A stretch of DNA of 60,134 nt, from NCBI GenBank assembly GCA_022601635.1, contig JAJACG010000033.1, positions 1-60,134 of the forward strand. Reading direction: 5' to 3'. This document shows positions 1 to 9,700 of the stretch, piece by piece. Origin of the DNA: Chlamydiales bacterium. GTDB lineage: Bacteria; Chlamydiota; Chlamydiia; Chlamydiales; JAAKFR01. Made by a program: the position numbers and the translations under genes. Below the pieces are notes generated by a model. It worked only from the letters and a program-made list of their open reading frames with translations. It had not been told where the DNA came from and made no database searches. Within the stretch, counting starts at the first letter, position 1; each line of letters begins with the position of its first letter.

Positions 1-240
1 ACCCCTTGCGGGTTAGCGAAGGTGAGAATGATGCAGCGGCGCGAAGATTGGCGGAAGATTCAATGAGCGGGTTGTTCAGTGTCTCCTTAAGGAGATACTG
101 AATAAGTACCTTGCTAGAGATTTCGGCAAGATTTCTATCTAGGGGAAGTTCGGAGCCGAACGTCTAACCCCTTGTGGGTTAGTCGAGGCGAGAATGACAC
201 CAAGTCGAAAATTGTGGCGGAAGATGCCGGATGGGAGTTA
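1..240. repeat. Dispersed palindromic repeat, copy R1 (window edge)
   Basis: The stretch upstream of the ruvA 3' end is built from the same modules as copies near 11.5, 29.4, 34.3 and 40.4 kb. Positions 1-62 are the right half of a hairpin module. Positions 75-102 form a near-perfect 28-bp palindrome whose halves match at 13 of 14 positions. A second hairpin module runs from about 107 to 226, with an inner stem CTAACCC/GGGTTAG around 162-181. The tetranucleotide AGAT recurs at 56 and 222, giving a 166-bp period. In this copy the outer arms (119-142 and 199-225) no longer match well: the left arm resembles one subtype and the right arm the other, which suggests recombination between units. No gene is seen here. 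Confidence 0.85.
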
Positions 241-252
241 ATCAGGGCTTCC

Positions 253-798
253 TTAATATTTTAAGGCCGATGTGATGAGTTGTGATAGATCATTTGGATC
301 TTTGACCTCCTCTGCAGCTTTCTTTACCGCCTGCTCTGCAGCTTGCGGGCTATAGCCCAAGTTGAGCAGCGCAGTCAGTGCATCTTGCATCTTAGGACTT
401 CCCAAGTTAGAGCCCACTTTGACTCGCCCCTTCAATTCAACAATTAGCCTTTCAGCTGTCTTCTTGCCAATGCCAGGCACTTTGGCAAGCGCTGCAGAGT
501 TCCCCATCTCTACAACAGAGCCAAGATCTTCAATGTGCCCAACCAGATTGAGTGCAGTTTTTGGTCCTACACCCGAAAGTGTGATCAGAAGTTCAAACTG
601 CTGCCGATCCCCCCTCTCCACAAAACCGAAGAGTGTTTGTGACTGCTCCCGCACAACAAAGGAGGTGTAGAGCAAAACTGTTTTACCTATTCGTGGTAAT
701 ACTCGAGGAACAAGCAAGCGATAGCCCACTCCATTCACATCGACTACAGCGTAGTCATCTGCCGATTCAATCAGCGTCCCTTTGATATATTCGTACAT
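253..798 (-). CDS. ruvA: Holliday junction DNA helicase subunit RuvA
   Basis: RuvA binds the four-way junction and loads RuvB for branch migration in recombinational repair. The 181-residue product starts MYEYIKGTLIE, has the N-terminal OB-fold, then two helix-hairpin-helix motifs (LSGVGPKTALNL near residue 75 and VPGIGKKTAERL near 107), and a C-terminal helical domain ending in the RuvB-contacting region (ALTALLNLGYS). Usual length is about 190-205, so this is slightly short. Its start overlaps the end of ruvC by 28 bases, so the two are translated together; ruvB is not in the window. The 3' end abuts the palindromic repeat R1. Family assignment is secure from motifs and the ruvC neighbour. 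Confidence 0.96.
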   Translation of the reverse strand: MYEYIKGTLIESADDYAVVDVNGVGYRLLVPRVLPRIGKTVLLYTSFVVREQSQTLFGFVERGDRQQFELLITLSGVGPKTALNLVGHIEDLGSVVEMGNSAALAKVPGIGKKTAERLIVELKGRVKVGSNLGSPKMQDALTALLNLGYSPQAAEQAVKKAAEEVKDPNDLSQLITSALKY

Positions 799-1256
799 CT
801 TTCCGTGTGGCTGTGGCAGATGGCCAGCGCCAAAGCGTCAGCAGCATCTTCCGGTTTTGGTACCTCTTTGAGCCCCAAGAGGCGCGCAGTCATCTCTTGC
901 ACCTGCTCTTTGCTAGCAGCTCCATTGCCAACAACCGCTCGCTTAGCTCGAGAAGGAGCATATTCGAAGACGGGAATTTCATGCAAAGTGGCAGCCAAAA
1001 CAGCAACTCCCCTTGCCATGCCCAACTTCATAGCAGAGGAGACATTTTTGCTCACATATTGCGTCTCAATCGCGAAAGATCTTGGCTCAAACTTCTTTAT
1101 GAGTGCCAATACCCCGCGATGGATCACAGCGTAGCGTTCATGAAGGGGCAAAGAGGTGGGCGGGCGAATGCAGCCAAAATCAACAAGTTTGCCATCTTCG
1201 ATGATGCCGTAGCCTGTGATGCGCGTTCCCGGGTCGATACCCAAAATTCTACTCAT
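771..1256 (-). CDS. ruvC: Crossover junction endonuclease RuvC
   Basis: RuvC resolves Holliday junctions by symmetric nicking with an RNase H-like fold and two metal ions. The four acidic catalytic residues are visible: D8 in GIDPGTRITG, E64 in AIETQYVSKN, and D137 and D140 in PEDAADALALA. The 161-residue length is normal. The gene lies between a coiled-coil gene (8-base overlap at its start) and ruvA (28-base overlap at its end), so all three are probably one transcript. The ruvA-ruvC-next gene order matches my recollection of Chlamydia CT501-CT503. Confidence 0.97.
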   Translation of the reverse strand: MSRILGIDPGTRITGYGIIEDGKLVDFGCIRPPTSLPLHERYAVIHRGVLALIKKFEPRSFAIETQYVSKNVSSAMKLGMARGVAVLAATLHEIPVFEYAPSRAKRAVVGNGAASKEQVQEMTARLLGLKEVPKPEDAADALALAICHSHTERCTNISKGR

Positions 1257-1968
1257 TGAGCATATTCTTTAAGTTAGAAACAGTTGATACCAGATCAGTG
1301 TACTCTCTCTTCAATTTTTCATGCTCTTCTTGTTCTCTCTTGGCAACAGAGAGCTGCTCCTGCGCTTCCAAATATTTCTGCTGCCACTGCCGCGTCTGCA
1401 CTTCGGCGTCGACAGCTCTCTTTTTAATTGCCTCATCCATGCGCTCTTGATGATTTTCAGCCTGCTCGACACTCTTTTGTAGCTGCTCAATTTTGGCCCC
1501 AAGCTTCCTATTAGCCTGAATCCCCTCTTCAATCTGCAGCTTTTGCTTCTCTACCAAGTCGTGCAAGATCGCACTCTCCTTCAGCTTCTTGCCAATGTGC
1601 ACCTGAGCCTTTTTGAGCTCCTGCTGCAGATCTTCAATCTGATGTTCAAGTTGAGAACTCTCTTCCAAGAGCTTACCATTTTTGCGGCTCATCTCGCGCA
1701 TCTTCCTGTAGGCTTGGTCGAGGCAGTATTCTTTTTGCTGTTCAAGCTCTTCAATCTTTTCGCTTCTGCCCTCTTTGCATCGTAATGCTAGCTCACGCAA
1801 TACAGGCTTTACCTTCTCTAACTGCGCACGCATCTTTGTATTTTCCGCCTCCAGCTTGGCCAGCGGCTTCTCTCCCTCAAGGCGACGTTTCAAATCCTTA
1901 ACCCTCTTTTTCTCTAAAAAGAGCGTCTTGAGCAGCTTCTTGAATTCATCTTCAGTATGTGCTTTCAT
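1249..1968 (-). CDS. Coiled-coil protein upstream of ruvC
   Basis: This 239-residue protein is almost entirely predicted coiled coil: charged heptad patterns run from about residue 20 to the end, with no signal peptide or membrane segment and no catalytic motif. It overlaps ruvC by eight bases, so co-expression with the resolvase genes is likely. In Chlamydia a hypothetical gene occupies the same place (CT503 from memory), which argues for a conserved lineage-specific partner rather than a spurious frame. The function is unknown. A structural or scaffold role is inference from the coiled coil only. It is divergent from the heptosyltransferase gene, with 31 bases between the starts, so both promoters must overlap or lie inside the opposite gene. 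Confidence 0.8.
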   Translation of the reverse strand: MKAHTEDEFKKLLKTLFLEKKRVKDLKRRLEGEKPLAKLEAENTKMRAQLEKVKPVLRELALRCKEGRSEKIEELEQQKEYCLDQAYRKMREMSRKNGKLLEESSQLEHQIEDLQQELKKAQVHIGKKLKESAILHDLVEKQKLQIEEGIQANRKLGAKIEQLQKSVEQAENHQERMDEAIKKRAVDAEVQTRQWQQKYLEAQEQLSVAKREQEEHEKLKREYTDLVSTVSNLKNMLNE

Positions 1969-1999
1969 ATTCTCCTATATAAAGAATTGGGGCTGTTGC

Positions 2000-2974
2000 A
2001 TGCAAATCATAATTCGAATGCCCAACTGGCTGGGCGATGCCGTCATGGCAACGCCTCTTCTATCCATCATCAAAAAGCGCTGGCCCGACTCAGAGCTCAC
2101 CGTCGTCACCCCTCCGGCACTTGCCCCTCTTTATTTCGGCAATCCGCATGTGCATCACACAGAGTCAACCTTTCCAGAAGGGGCTGATCTCGCCATTTTG
2201 ACCACTAACAGCTTCTCCTCTGCGTGGGCGCTCTTCAAGTCAGGCGCCAAAAAGCGCATCGGCTTCGCCAATGAGTGCCGCTCTATTCTCCTGACCAAAG
2301 CGATCAAATTCCCCAAAGAGCGTGGCTTCGAACATCTGGTCAAAACCTATAAGCGCCTTCTTCAAGCTGAGGATGATCCAACAAAGCCACAACTCTTTGT
2401 CACTCCCGACGAGCAAGTTGAGGCCAAAGAGCGGCTCAAAAAACTGGGCGCTTTTGGGAGAATCATAGGCATCAACGCTCTTGCCGCTTACGGCCCAGCC
2501 AAATGCTGGCTGCCCGATCGCTTTGCCAAGGTAGCCAAAGTGCTCTCTCGCGATCACACTGTCATCTTCTTTGGTGACAAGGGTGGTAAGCCGCAAATCG
2601 ATGCGATCTGCCAAGGAATGGAAGTCCTCAACCTCGCCGGTCAAACATCTCTGCGACAGCTGATCGCTTTGATTGACCAATGTGATCTCTTTTTGACCAA
2701 TGATAGTGGACCAATGCATCTAGCTGCCGCTTTGCAAACACCACTCATTGCCCTGTTTGGCTCCACAAATGATGTAGCAACAGGCCCCTATCAGTTTGGC
2801 CAGGTGATTCACAAAAGGGTGCCATGTAGCCCCTGCTACAGGCGCACCTGTCCCATCGATTTTCCCTGCATGCAGCAGATCGAAACCTCTGAGGTGCTCA
2901 ACTCGATTCAGAATGCCCTACAGGAACCCAACCCTCATCAAGATCAAAGAAGTAGCGTCTCCCATCATGCATAA
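2000..2974 (+). CDS. waaF: ADP-heptose:LPS heptosyltransferase-like GT9 protein
   Basis: GT9 heptosyltransferases add L-glycero-D-manno-heptose from ADP-heptose to the Kdo region of LPS on the inner face of the inner membrane. The start at 2000 gives MQIIIRMPNWLGDAVMATPL, the standard N-terminus of RfaF/WaaF proteins; the frame is open further upstream but that part overlaps the opposite coiled-coil gene. The donor-binding motif NDSGPMHLAAALQTP (about residue 235) and the following ALFGSTN and GP are present. Length is 324 residues, close to the family norm of about 340. The final residues overlap the convergent 98-residue gene by 77 bases. Chlamydiaceae LPS is Kdo-only as far as I recall, so a heptosyltransferase points to a longer core or a different acceptor here. 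Confidence 0.88.
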   Translation: MQIIIRMPNWLGDAVMATPLLSIIKKRWPDSELTVVTPPALAPLYFGNPHVHHTESTFPEGADLAILTTNSFSSAWALFKSGAKKRIGFANECRSILLTKAIKFPKERGFEHLVKTYKRLLQAEDDPTKPQLFVTPDEQVEAKERLKKLGAFGRIIGINALAAYGPAKCWLPDRFAKVAKVLSRDHTVIFFGDKGGKPQIDAICQGMEVLNLAGQTSLRQLIALIDQCDLFLTNDSGPMHLAAALQTPLIALFGSTNDVATGPYQFGQVIHKRVPCSPCYRRTCPIDFPCMQQIETSEVLNSIQNALQEPNPHQDQRSSVSHHA

Positions 2975-3194
2975 GCTCCAGGGATTCTACTGGACTATGA
3001 ACCTCTGCAGAGAGCCTGTGACCTGTTGAACTCTGGTTGCTCGCTTGGGGAGGCATATAGGTTATTACCTTTTCCACAAGCTCCTGATGTACCCACTGAC
3101 CCTCAACCCTTACGTAGCGTCTATTGCTAACATCAAAACCGATATCTCCAAATCGAAGGACAATATTTGCCCCTTCACTAACTGCTGCTGTCAT
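2898..3194 (-). CDS. Small hypothetical protein, 98 residues
   Basis: A strong ribosome binding site (AGGAGGAG) lies just upstream of the ATG, which makes this short frame believable. The protein is acidic and soluble-looking, with a central segment RRYVRVEGQWVHQEL and a C-terminal RRYFFDLDEGWVPVG; no known domain is recognised. It follows the Hsp70-like gene by 33 bases on the same strand, so it may be the last gene of the smc-ald-hsp70 run. Its 3' end overlaps the convergent heptosyltransferase by 77 bases. The function is unknown. Confidence 0.65.
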   Translation of the reverse strand: MTAAVSEGANIVLRFGDIGFDVSNRRYVRVEGQWVHQELVEKVITYMPPQASNQSSTGHRLSAEVHSPVESLELMHDGRRYFFDLDEGWVPVGHSESS

Positions 3195-3227
3195 ACTCCT
3201 CCTAAAAAAATTCTGCGAGAGACTAGC

Positions 3228-5633
3228 CTATTCAGTATTAAGAATCAAGGCCGTAGGAAGAGAGTCGCCAAAAAAGCGCTCCTGCTGCTCATGCGATAAT
3301 GGAGTCGAAAGATCCACCGCAAACTGACTCTGCACACGCTCCATCAAAGAGGACGGTAAATTAACCTCATCCAGATCGCTCTTGCGCGCTAGATGAAGCA
3401 GTGTAAAGCCGATGTGCTCGCTATCTTTGAAGGGTAGATCTAAGAGAGTATCGACCCATTGAGAGCAGTGATCCGCAGGCAAGATGTTTGCTAAAGAGCC
3501 GTAGAGTGGAACGCGTGCACCAAGTCTACCAAGTGCCCAGTAGTCAAAAGGTTTGGCCTTGTCATCCTGCAATCTTTGTAAGATGGCTCGTCCCAGTTTG
3601 ATTTTTTGATCGTGGTTGACTAACTCTAAGGAGGCGAGGCAGCGCAGTTTTTCGCTGAAGTGGTACTCTTTTTTCGCATCGAGCCCCTTTTTACTCCAGA
3701 TCGTGGGCAGCAGCTGATTAAAAAGCTGAATCTGATGTCCTTTGGAGAGGCCTCCGGCAGCTCGTCTGAGGGCAATCCATTTTTGCAGCTCCACCTCTTC
3801 ACAAAGCGCTTTGTCGCTCAAGTGCAGCTTCCACAGCTCTTTGGTGCGCTCCTCATCCAGTGGATGGCCATAGCCGGGACGGATAAAGAAGCCGGCGAGA
3901 TTCCAAAAACGGCTGCCATAGTCACTGCTCAGGTGGCGCTTGTCCGCCTGCTGGATCAAAGCTGAGAAGAGGGTGCGCAAAATAGAGGGGCTCCAGCTAT
4001 TTTTTGGCGCGCCCAAAATCTGCTCCAGCTGCTTCATGATTCCCTTCAAAAGCGCCTCTTGACCAGGGCTAAAGGCGTTGCGAATAAGTTCGACAGCTGG
4101 ATCGAGTTCACCGATCTGTTTGGTCTCTTCAATTCTGACCTCATCGCCACCACGAATGGAAAAGTCGAGCTTCCAGCTGTGATCACTCGAATCTGAAGCG
4201 AGCCACAGTTCCAGCGTTCCCACGCTTGTAAAGTGCACTTTGAGATGGACATCGATCTCTTTCTGCTTGCCCATCTTCAGTAGTGTGCAGATCGGTGGTA
4301 GCAGCGTCATATCTTCAATATCAACGATAGTGCCTGGCTCATCGAAGAGACGCGTATTGGAGCTAAAAAGCTCAAAGGTAACCTCCTGATTGGTGCGGAG
4401 GCGAAAGAGCTGCTCAGGAATGTACCAACTATCCTCTTCACAGCCGCGCGCCACAAGTGAGAGCGCCTTTTTTTGTCCCCCTACCTCAAGACCTAAGTAG
4501 AAGCCGCGGGCAGAGCCGCCAGAGATGCGCTGATCCTTTTTGGCAGCAAAGATGGCAGCACCGCGTGATACAGCGAGATCTAGGCTATCACTTTCCAATA
4601 CTTCAATCTCTCCAAACCAGTTGCGCAAAGCTGTCGCAATTCTTGTTTGAAAGATTTGGGGTTTGAGCGCTCCCCCATTAAAAAGCAGATGGGTTGGTTT
4701 CTTATTTCTCGCTAAAAAGTGTGCCAGCTGTTTCGTGAATGAGGGCTCCGCCTCAAAGGCAAGGCCAACGCGCTTAATACCGCTACTTTTTTGAATCTGT
4801 TGCGCCTCTTCAAAGGGTTCGATACCAAAAAAGCCGTCAAGATCGAGGTCAGCGGGGCTAAGTGTGAAGCGCTTCCCACCCATAATCGAAGAGCCCTTGC
4901 CCTCCACAAAGAAGGTGACTGGCTCCCCTGCTGTGAGCATCTTCTCTTTGGCGTGGCGCACAGCGTGCACATTGTCACAGCCAATTTTGTGCGCCAGTGC
5001 ATGATCAATGTTGTCACCACCCAATAGAAGGTGGCGCCCAACTGCCATGCGCCGAAAGCCATTTTCTACTACGTCGATCAAGCTAAAATCAGTCGTACCA
5101 CCGCCAATATCACAGACTAAGATTGTGGAACCAAGCGGTAGCTCTTTTTTGCCCATCCAAGCGTAGAAGGCAGCCTGTGGCTCCTCCAAAAGTGTGATAT
5201 TAGTAAGTCCCGCCCGTTTGGCAGCCTCTAGAGTGAGGCTGCGCGCCACCTCATCAAAAGAGGCGGGTACTGTCACCACAACCTCTTGCTCTTCTAGGAG
5301 GTCATGCTTCCTATTCCACGCATCGCGGATATAACTCAGCAGCGCTGTTGTTGCTTCAAGTGGGGAGACCTGCTTCTGATCAAAATCAACGGGCAAAATG
5401 CGCTCTTCACGCAAAGCGGCAGGGTTGGCAAGCCAGCTTTTGGCAGAATGAACCAATCTTGTGGGAACTAAGGTTCCCTCCTCTTTTGCTTTCTGGCCAA
5501 CTAAAGTGGGCTCACCGAGATAGAGAGAGGAGGGCAAAAGCTCTTGACCATCGATCTTAAAAGAGTGCAGCTGCCCACCATCGAAATAGTGGACAGCGCA
5601 GTTAGTCGTTCCAAGATCAATGCCTACTTGCAT
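3228..5633 (-). CDS. Hsp70-like ATPase with long non-canonical C-terminal region
   Basis: The N-terminal half is an Hsp70/actin-fold ATPase: GIDLGTTNCAV (phosphate 1) at the start, VCDIGGGTTDFSLI (phosphate 2) near residue 175, and LFNGGALKPQ near residue 320 in the adenosine-binding region. The usual substrate-binding beta-domain and lid are replaced by a roughly 400-residue region. I recall this arrangement as Hsp70 proteins with a DUF3731-type C-terminus, but I could not check it. At 801 residues it is longer than DnaK (about 640), so it is a specialised paralogue, not the housekeeping chaperone. No grpE or dnaJ is adjacent. The gene begins exactly where alanine dehydrogenase stops (shared base at 5633), so the two are translationally coupled; client and partner are unknown. 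Confidence 0.85.
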   Translation of the reverse strand: MQVGIDLGTTNCAVHYFDGGQLHSFKIDGQELLPSSLYLGEPTLVGQKAKEEGTLVPTRLVHSAKSWLANPAALREERILPVDFDQKQVSPLEATTALLSYIRDAWNRKHDLLEEQEVVVTVPASFDEVARSLTLEAAKRAGLTNITLLEEPQAAFYAWMGKKELPLGSTILVCDIGGGTTDFSLIDVVENGFRRMAVGRHLLLGGDNIDHALAHKIGCDNVHAVRHAKEKMLTAGEPVTFFVEGKGSSIMGGKRFTLSPADLDLDGFFGIEPFEEAQQIQKSSGIKRVGLAFEAEPSFTKQLAHFLARNKKPTHLLFNGGALKPQIFQTRIATALRNWFGEIEVLESDSLDLAVSRGAAIFAAKKDQRISGGSARGFYLGLEVGGQKKALSLVARGCEEDSWYIPEQLFRLRTNQEVTFELFSSNTRLFDEPGTIVDIEDMTLLPPICTLLKMGKQKEIDVHLKVHFTSVGTLELWLASDSSDHSWKLDFSIRGGDEVRIEETKQIGELDPAVELIRNAFSPGQEALLKGIMKQLEQILGAPKNSWSPSILRTLFSALIQQADKRHLSSDYGSRFWNLAGFFIRPGYGHPLDEERTKELWKLHLSDKALCEEVELQKWIALRRAAGGLSKGHQIQLFNQLLPTIWSKKGLDAKKEYHFSEKLRCLASLELVNHDQKIKLGRAILQRLQDDKAKPFDYWALGRLGARVPLYGSLANILPADHCSQWVDTLLDLPFKDSEHIGFTLLHLARKSDLDEVNLPSSLMERVQSQFAVDLSTPLSHEQQERFFGDSLPTALILNTE

Positions 5634-6742
5634 TAGATGAATTTTTCCACCGGTACGTAGTCATAGCCGCAATCTCTTGCTACAGGCTCGTTGGTCACGC
5701 AGCCCTCACAAACATTGAGCCCCTCTTTCAAACCAAACAGCTCGCGCGATGCCTGTTTATAGCCCTTTTGTGCAATCTCTAAGGCGTAGGGCGCAATCGC
5801 GTTGGTCAAAGCTTGAGTCGATGTGCGTGCACAGGCGCCCGGCATGTTGGCCACGCAGTAGTGCACGATGTCATCAACAATGTAGATCGGATCGCTATGT
5901 GTCGTCGCTTTCGATGTTTCGAAGCAGCCGCCCTGATCAATTGCTACATCGACAAGTACCGTCCCTTTTTGCATCATTTTGAGCATATCACGCGTCACAA
6001 GACGAGGTGCTCGCGCTCCTGGAATCAAAACAGCGCCCACAACCAAATCTGCCGTTGCAATCGCCTCTTCCACAGCAACAGGCGTGCTATAAAGCGTTTT
6101 GAGCTGAGGACCATAGAGATCATCCAACTCACGCAGGCGCTCTAACCTCTTTTCCAAAATAGTCACATCGGCGCCAAAACCCATCGCCATGCGCGCCACA
6201 TGCGTGCCGACAACTCCGCCGCCCAAGACAATCACCTTGGCAGGCGCCACACCCGGCACACCACCCAGTAGCAATCCCTTACCACCATTCGCCAGTTGCA
6301 GTGCCCAAGCTCCCGCTTGAATCGCAATACGGCCTGCTACCTCACTCATCGGTGTGAGAAGTGGCAGACGCCCCTGTTCATCTACTACTGTTTCAAAGGC
6401 AATCGCTGTTACCTCCTTCTCAACCAAATGCTTCAACAGCTCCGGCTCTGCCGCAAGGTGGAAGTAGCAAAAAATAATCTGTCCCTTGCGCATCAAGGGA
6501 AATTCTTCTTTCAGAGGCTCTTTGACTTTAATCACCATGTCCATTTCATAGACAGCCTCAAGAGTGGGAACTATTGTAGCTCCCGCTTTTTCATACATTT
6601 CGTTGGTATAACCGATGGCTGCTCCAGCATCTTTTTGTACTGAAACTTTACTGCCCCCTCTGACCAATAGGCTCACAAATCCAGGGGTTGCTCCGACACG
6701 GTATTCATGATTTTTGATCTCCTTGGGAATTCCTATTTTCAA
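5633..6742 (-). CDS. ald: Alanine dehydrogenase
   Basis: This enzyme converts L-alanine to pyruvate and ammonia with NAD. The start [20 protein letters not shown], the active-site lysine in VIKVKEPL (about residue 74), the catalytic histidine in CYFHLAAEP (about 96) and the NAD-binding motif [14 protein letters not shown] (about 170) are all present, and the 369-residue length is normal. It overlaps the smc stop by four bases and touches the Hsp70-like start, so it sits in the middle of an overlapping minus-strand run. With the large NAD-glutamate dehydrogenase at 17.3 kb, it suggests the organism can burn host amino acids for carbon and NADH. Confidence 0.95.
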   Translation of the reverse strand: MKIGIPKEIKNHEYRVGATPGFVSLLVRGGSKVSVQKDAGAAIGYTNEMYEKAGATIVPTLEAVYEMDMVIKVKEPLKEEFPLMRKGQIIFCYFHLAAEPELLKHLVEKEVTAIAFETVVDEQGRLPLLTPMSEVAGRIAIQAGAWALQLANGGKGLLLGGVPGVAPAKVIVLGGGVVGTHVARMAMGFGADVTILEKRLERLRELDDLYGPQLKTLYSTPVAVEEAIATADLVVGAVLIPGARAPRLVTRDMLKMMQKGTVLVDVAIDQGGCFETSKATTHSDPIYIVDDIVHYCVANMPGACARTSTQALTNAIAPYALEIAQKGYKQASRELFGLKEGLNVCEGCVTNEPVARDCGYDYVPVEKFI

Positions 6743-9700
6743 GATACAAGCTCCATTTGACGTTCTGCAAATGCCAGCGAGAGTAGCTTAGAAACACCTT
6801 TTTCTTCCATAGAAACTCCGATCAAAATATCGGCAATCGACATCGTCTTCTTGTTGTGCGTTACAATGATAAACTGCGTCTTGTCAGTAAATTGACGCAG
6901 CACCTCACAAAAACGTCCAATATTTGTATCATCAAGCGGCGCATCAACTTCATCCAAAATACAAAATGGCGCACGCCTTACTTCAAATATCGCAAAGAGT
7001 AAGGCTAGAGCTGTCAAACACTTCTCTCCTCCTGAAAGCAGTGAAATGGATCGCAGTTTCTTGCCAGGTGGCTTAGCCACAATTTCAATTCCCGCTTCAA
7101 GTACGTCGCGGCTCTCTGTGAAGCGCAAATCAGCCTCTCCACCGCGAAAGAGAATCTCAAAGTTCTTCTGAAAATTGGTGCGCACCTGCTCAAAGGTCTC
7201 TTTGAACAGCTTTCGACTCTCTTGATCGAGCTTCAAAATGATCTTCTCGAGCTCGTTTTTCGCCTTCTCAAGATCCTCTGACTGCTCTTTTAGATGTTCC
7301 GCTCGCTGCTGCTGCTCAGCATACTCATCAATAGCAAGCAGGTTGACCTGGCTGTTCTTTGCGATAGTGACGCGCAGAGCTCTGATCTCTTTTTCTGATT
7401 CTACAAGAGGCACATCTTCAATCTCCTCCCAGGATATATTCTCAAGCGCTTTTTCTAGCTCCTGCTGTGCCGCACTTTGTGAAGCTGAGGCGACCTCCAA
7501 TTTGTGTATCTTCTCAGATAGGCTATTGAGGCGACCCCGCCTCTTTCCAAGGCGTTCATCCAAGGTAGTCAACTTTTTGCGCGCTCTCTCTAAACTCTCA
7601 GACTGCTTTTCAAACTGCAGGCGAAGCATTTTAAGCTCCTCTTCCTGCCCCTCAATACCTCCAGAGCGCGATTGGATCACCTTTTCACACAAGATGCGAT
7701 GCTTTTCACACTCCGCCACCTCTCTCTCTATTTTGACAGCGCGCTCCTCTTGAGCCTGCTTCTTCGCATTGCTAGCAGCTCTTGCCTGCTCCGATTGATG
7801 CCACTTGGTGCGCACCTCTTGTAGCTGTTCGCGCAGCTTTGGTAGCAGCTCCTTGACCTCTTCAAGTCGCTCCTCTTTAGTCTCTACATGCACCGCTTGG
7901 CCCAATTTGCTCAGCTTTTTTTCTAGCTGCTGCAAAGTGCGACTCTCATGACTCTTCTTGCCCAAAAGCTCCTGCAAGAAGAAGTTTTCCTGTACAGAGT
8001 CCATCTCCTTTTTGCGCCACTTCTCCTCAAACGAGGCTGGATCAATCAAACTCGCTTCGCAGCGCTTCAAAGCGCTTTCCGCCTCCTCTTTCTGCTGTTT
8101 GATCTTGACGCGACTCGCCTTAGGCGTTTGGAATAGAACACCAAAGTGGTCGGTGTAGATACCCTCTTTGGTCACACCGAAATCGCCCGGCGCTCCCAAT
8201 AGAGGAGCCGCAAAATGCTCCGCCAACTTTTTGCTAGCAGAGGGTAGTAGCGAATAATTTTCGAGCCCCTGCTTTTTGGCAAAGGCGAGCACCTCATCTA
8301 GCTCATTGGGGTGAACAATCAAGGTATCACTGTAGCTATGCAAGACAGCCTCACACCCCTTCTTTGGTTTCACACTCTCTAAGAGCGATTTGAGCTGAGG
8401 AAATGCCTTTTGTAACTTCTGATTACCAGAGCGTGTGCGAACTGCAAGTTCTGCAATCTGACGATGCAGCTGGTCGATCTCCCTCTTCTTCTCTTTGAAA
8501 GCGGAAGAGACCTCCTGCCACTTAGCCTTCAAAGCAGCTGACTCCTCTCTCAACTTTGTCCCACCACTCTTGCGATTCTCAATATCGCGATCTAGCTCTA
8601 CAACTTTACTCTTCTGCTTCTGCACCTCTTCTGTCAAAAAGCGCGCCTCGTGCGCTTTGGCAGCCTCAAGCTGCAGACGCTCCAGCTCCTCGCGCTCATC
8701 TCTCAAATCACGCACACTCTTTTCTAAGAGAGAAAGCTTTTGCTCCAGCTCATCATCCTTCTCAATAAGGGCGAGATCTTTAAAGCTGCGCTTCTCCTCG
8801 TGCAAAGAGTGCAGCTGCACCTCTAACTCTCCCTTCCTCTCTTTGGCGCGCTTGATCTCTACAGACTGCACCTCAAAACTCTTCTCCGACTCAAAGAGAC
8901 GCTCCCGTTTACCGTGTGCATCTTTTTCCTCAATCTGTAGAAGCTCTTTCGCTTTGGCAGCTTCGGCAACAAGCGTCTCTACTTCAACAGATATTTGCCT
9001 ATACTCCTCTTGCAGAGTCATATACTGCTGTTTCTGCTCACTACCTTGAGACAGCAGCTGGCGCAATTTGGTTGCCAAAACCGCTTGCTCAAGATGCTCT
9101 AGCCGTGCTTTGTTTTCCTGAAAACTTTTGGCCATGGAGGCCTGCCTTTTGAGCGTAGCAGCCTGCTTAGCAACTTCACCATAGACATCTTGGATGCGAT
9201 TAAAATTTTCCTCCGCCGCAGAGAGTTTTCTCAAAGTCTCTTTCTTCTTTTCCAGGAAGAGGCCGATTCCAGCTGCCTCATCAAAGATGGAACGTCTGGA
9301 GAGAGGCGAGAGATGGATGACGCGATCAATGCGTCCTTGCTCAAAAATGGAGAAGGCATTTTTCCCCACTCCCGATCCTAGCAGCAGATGGTGGATATCG
9401 CGCAGGCGCACCGTTTCGCGATTGAGTAGATATTCGGAATCGCCATTGCGGTAGAGCCTACGGGTGATCGTCACCTCTTCATAGGGCGTTTTAAGGGTTT
9501 CACCCACATCGCTCAGAGTAATCGAGACTTCAGCAAAGTTGAGAGCTGCTCTTTTCGTGGTACCGGCAAACAGCACATCTTGCATGCCACCTGCGCGCAT
9601 CGATTTAGCCGACTGTTCACCCAAAACCCAGCGAAAGGCGTCCACAATATTGGATTTGCCGCAGCCGTTGGGGCCGACAATCCCAATGATCTCCCGATCA

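Noticed and set aside
8495-9049. 184-codon plus-strand frame rich in Ser and Arg
   Set aside because: It is the antisense shadow of the smc coiled coil; low-complexity composition and no ribosome site.
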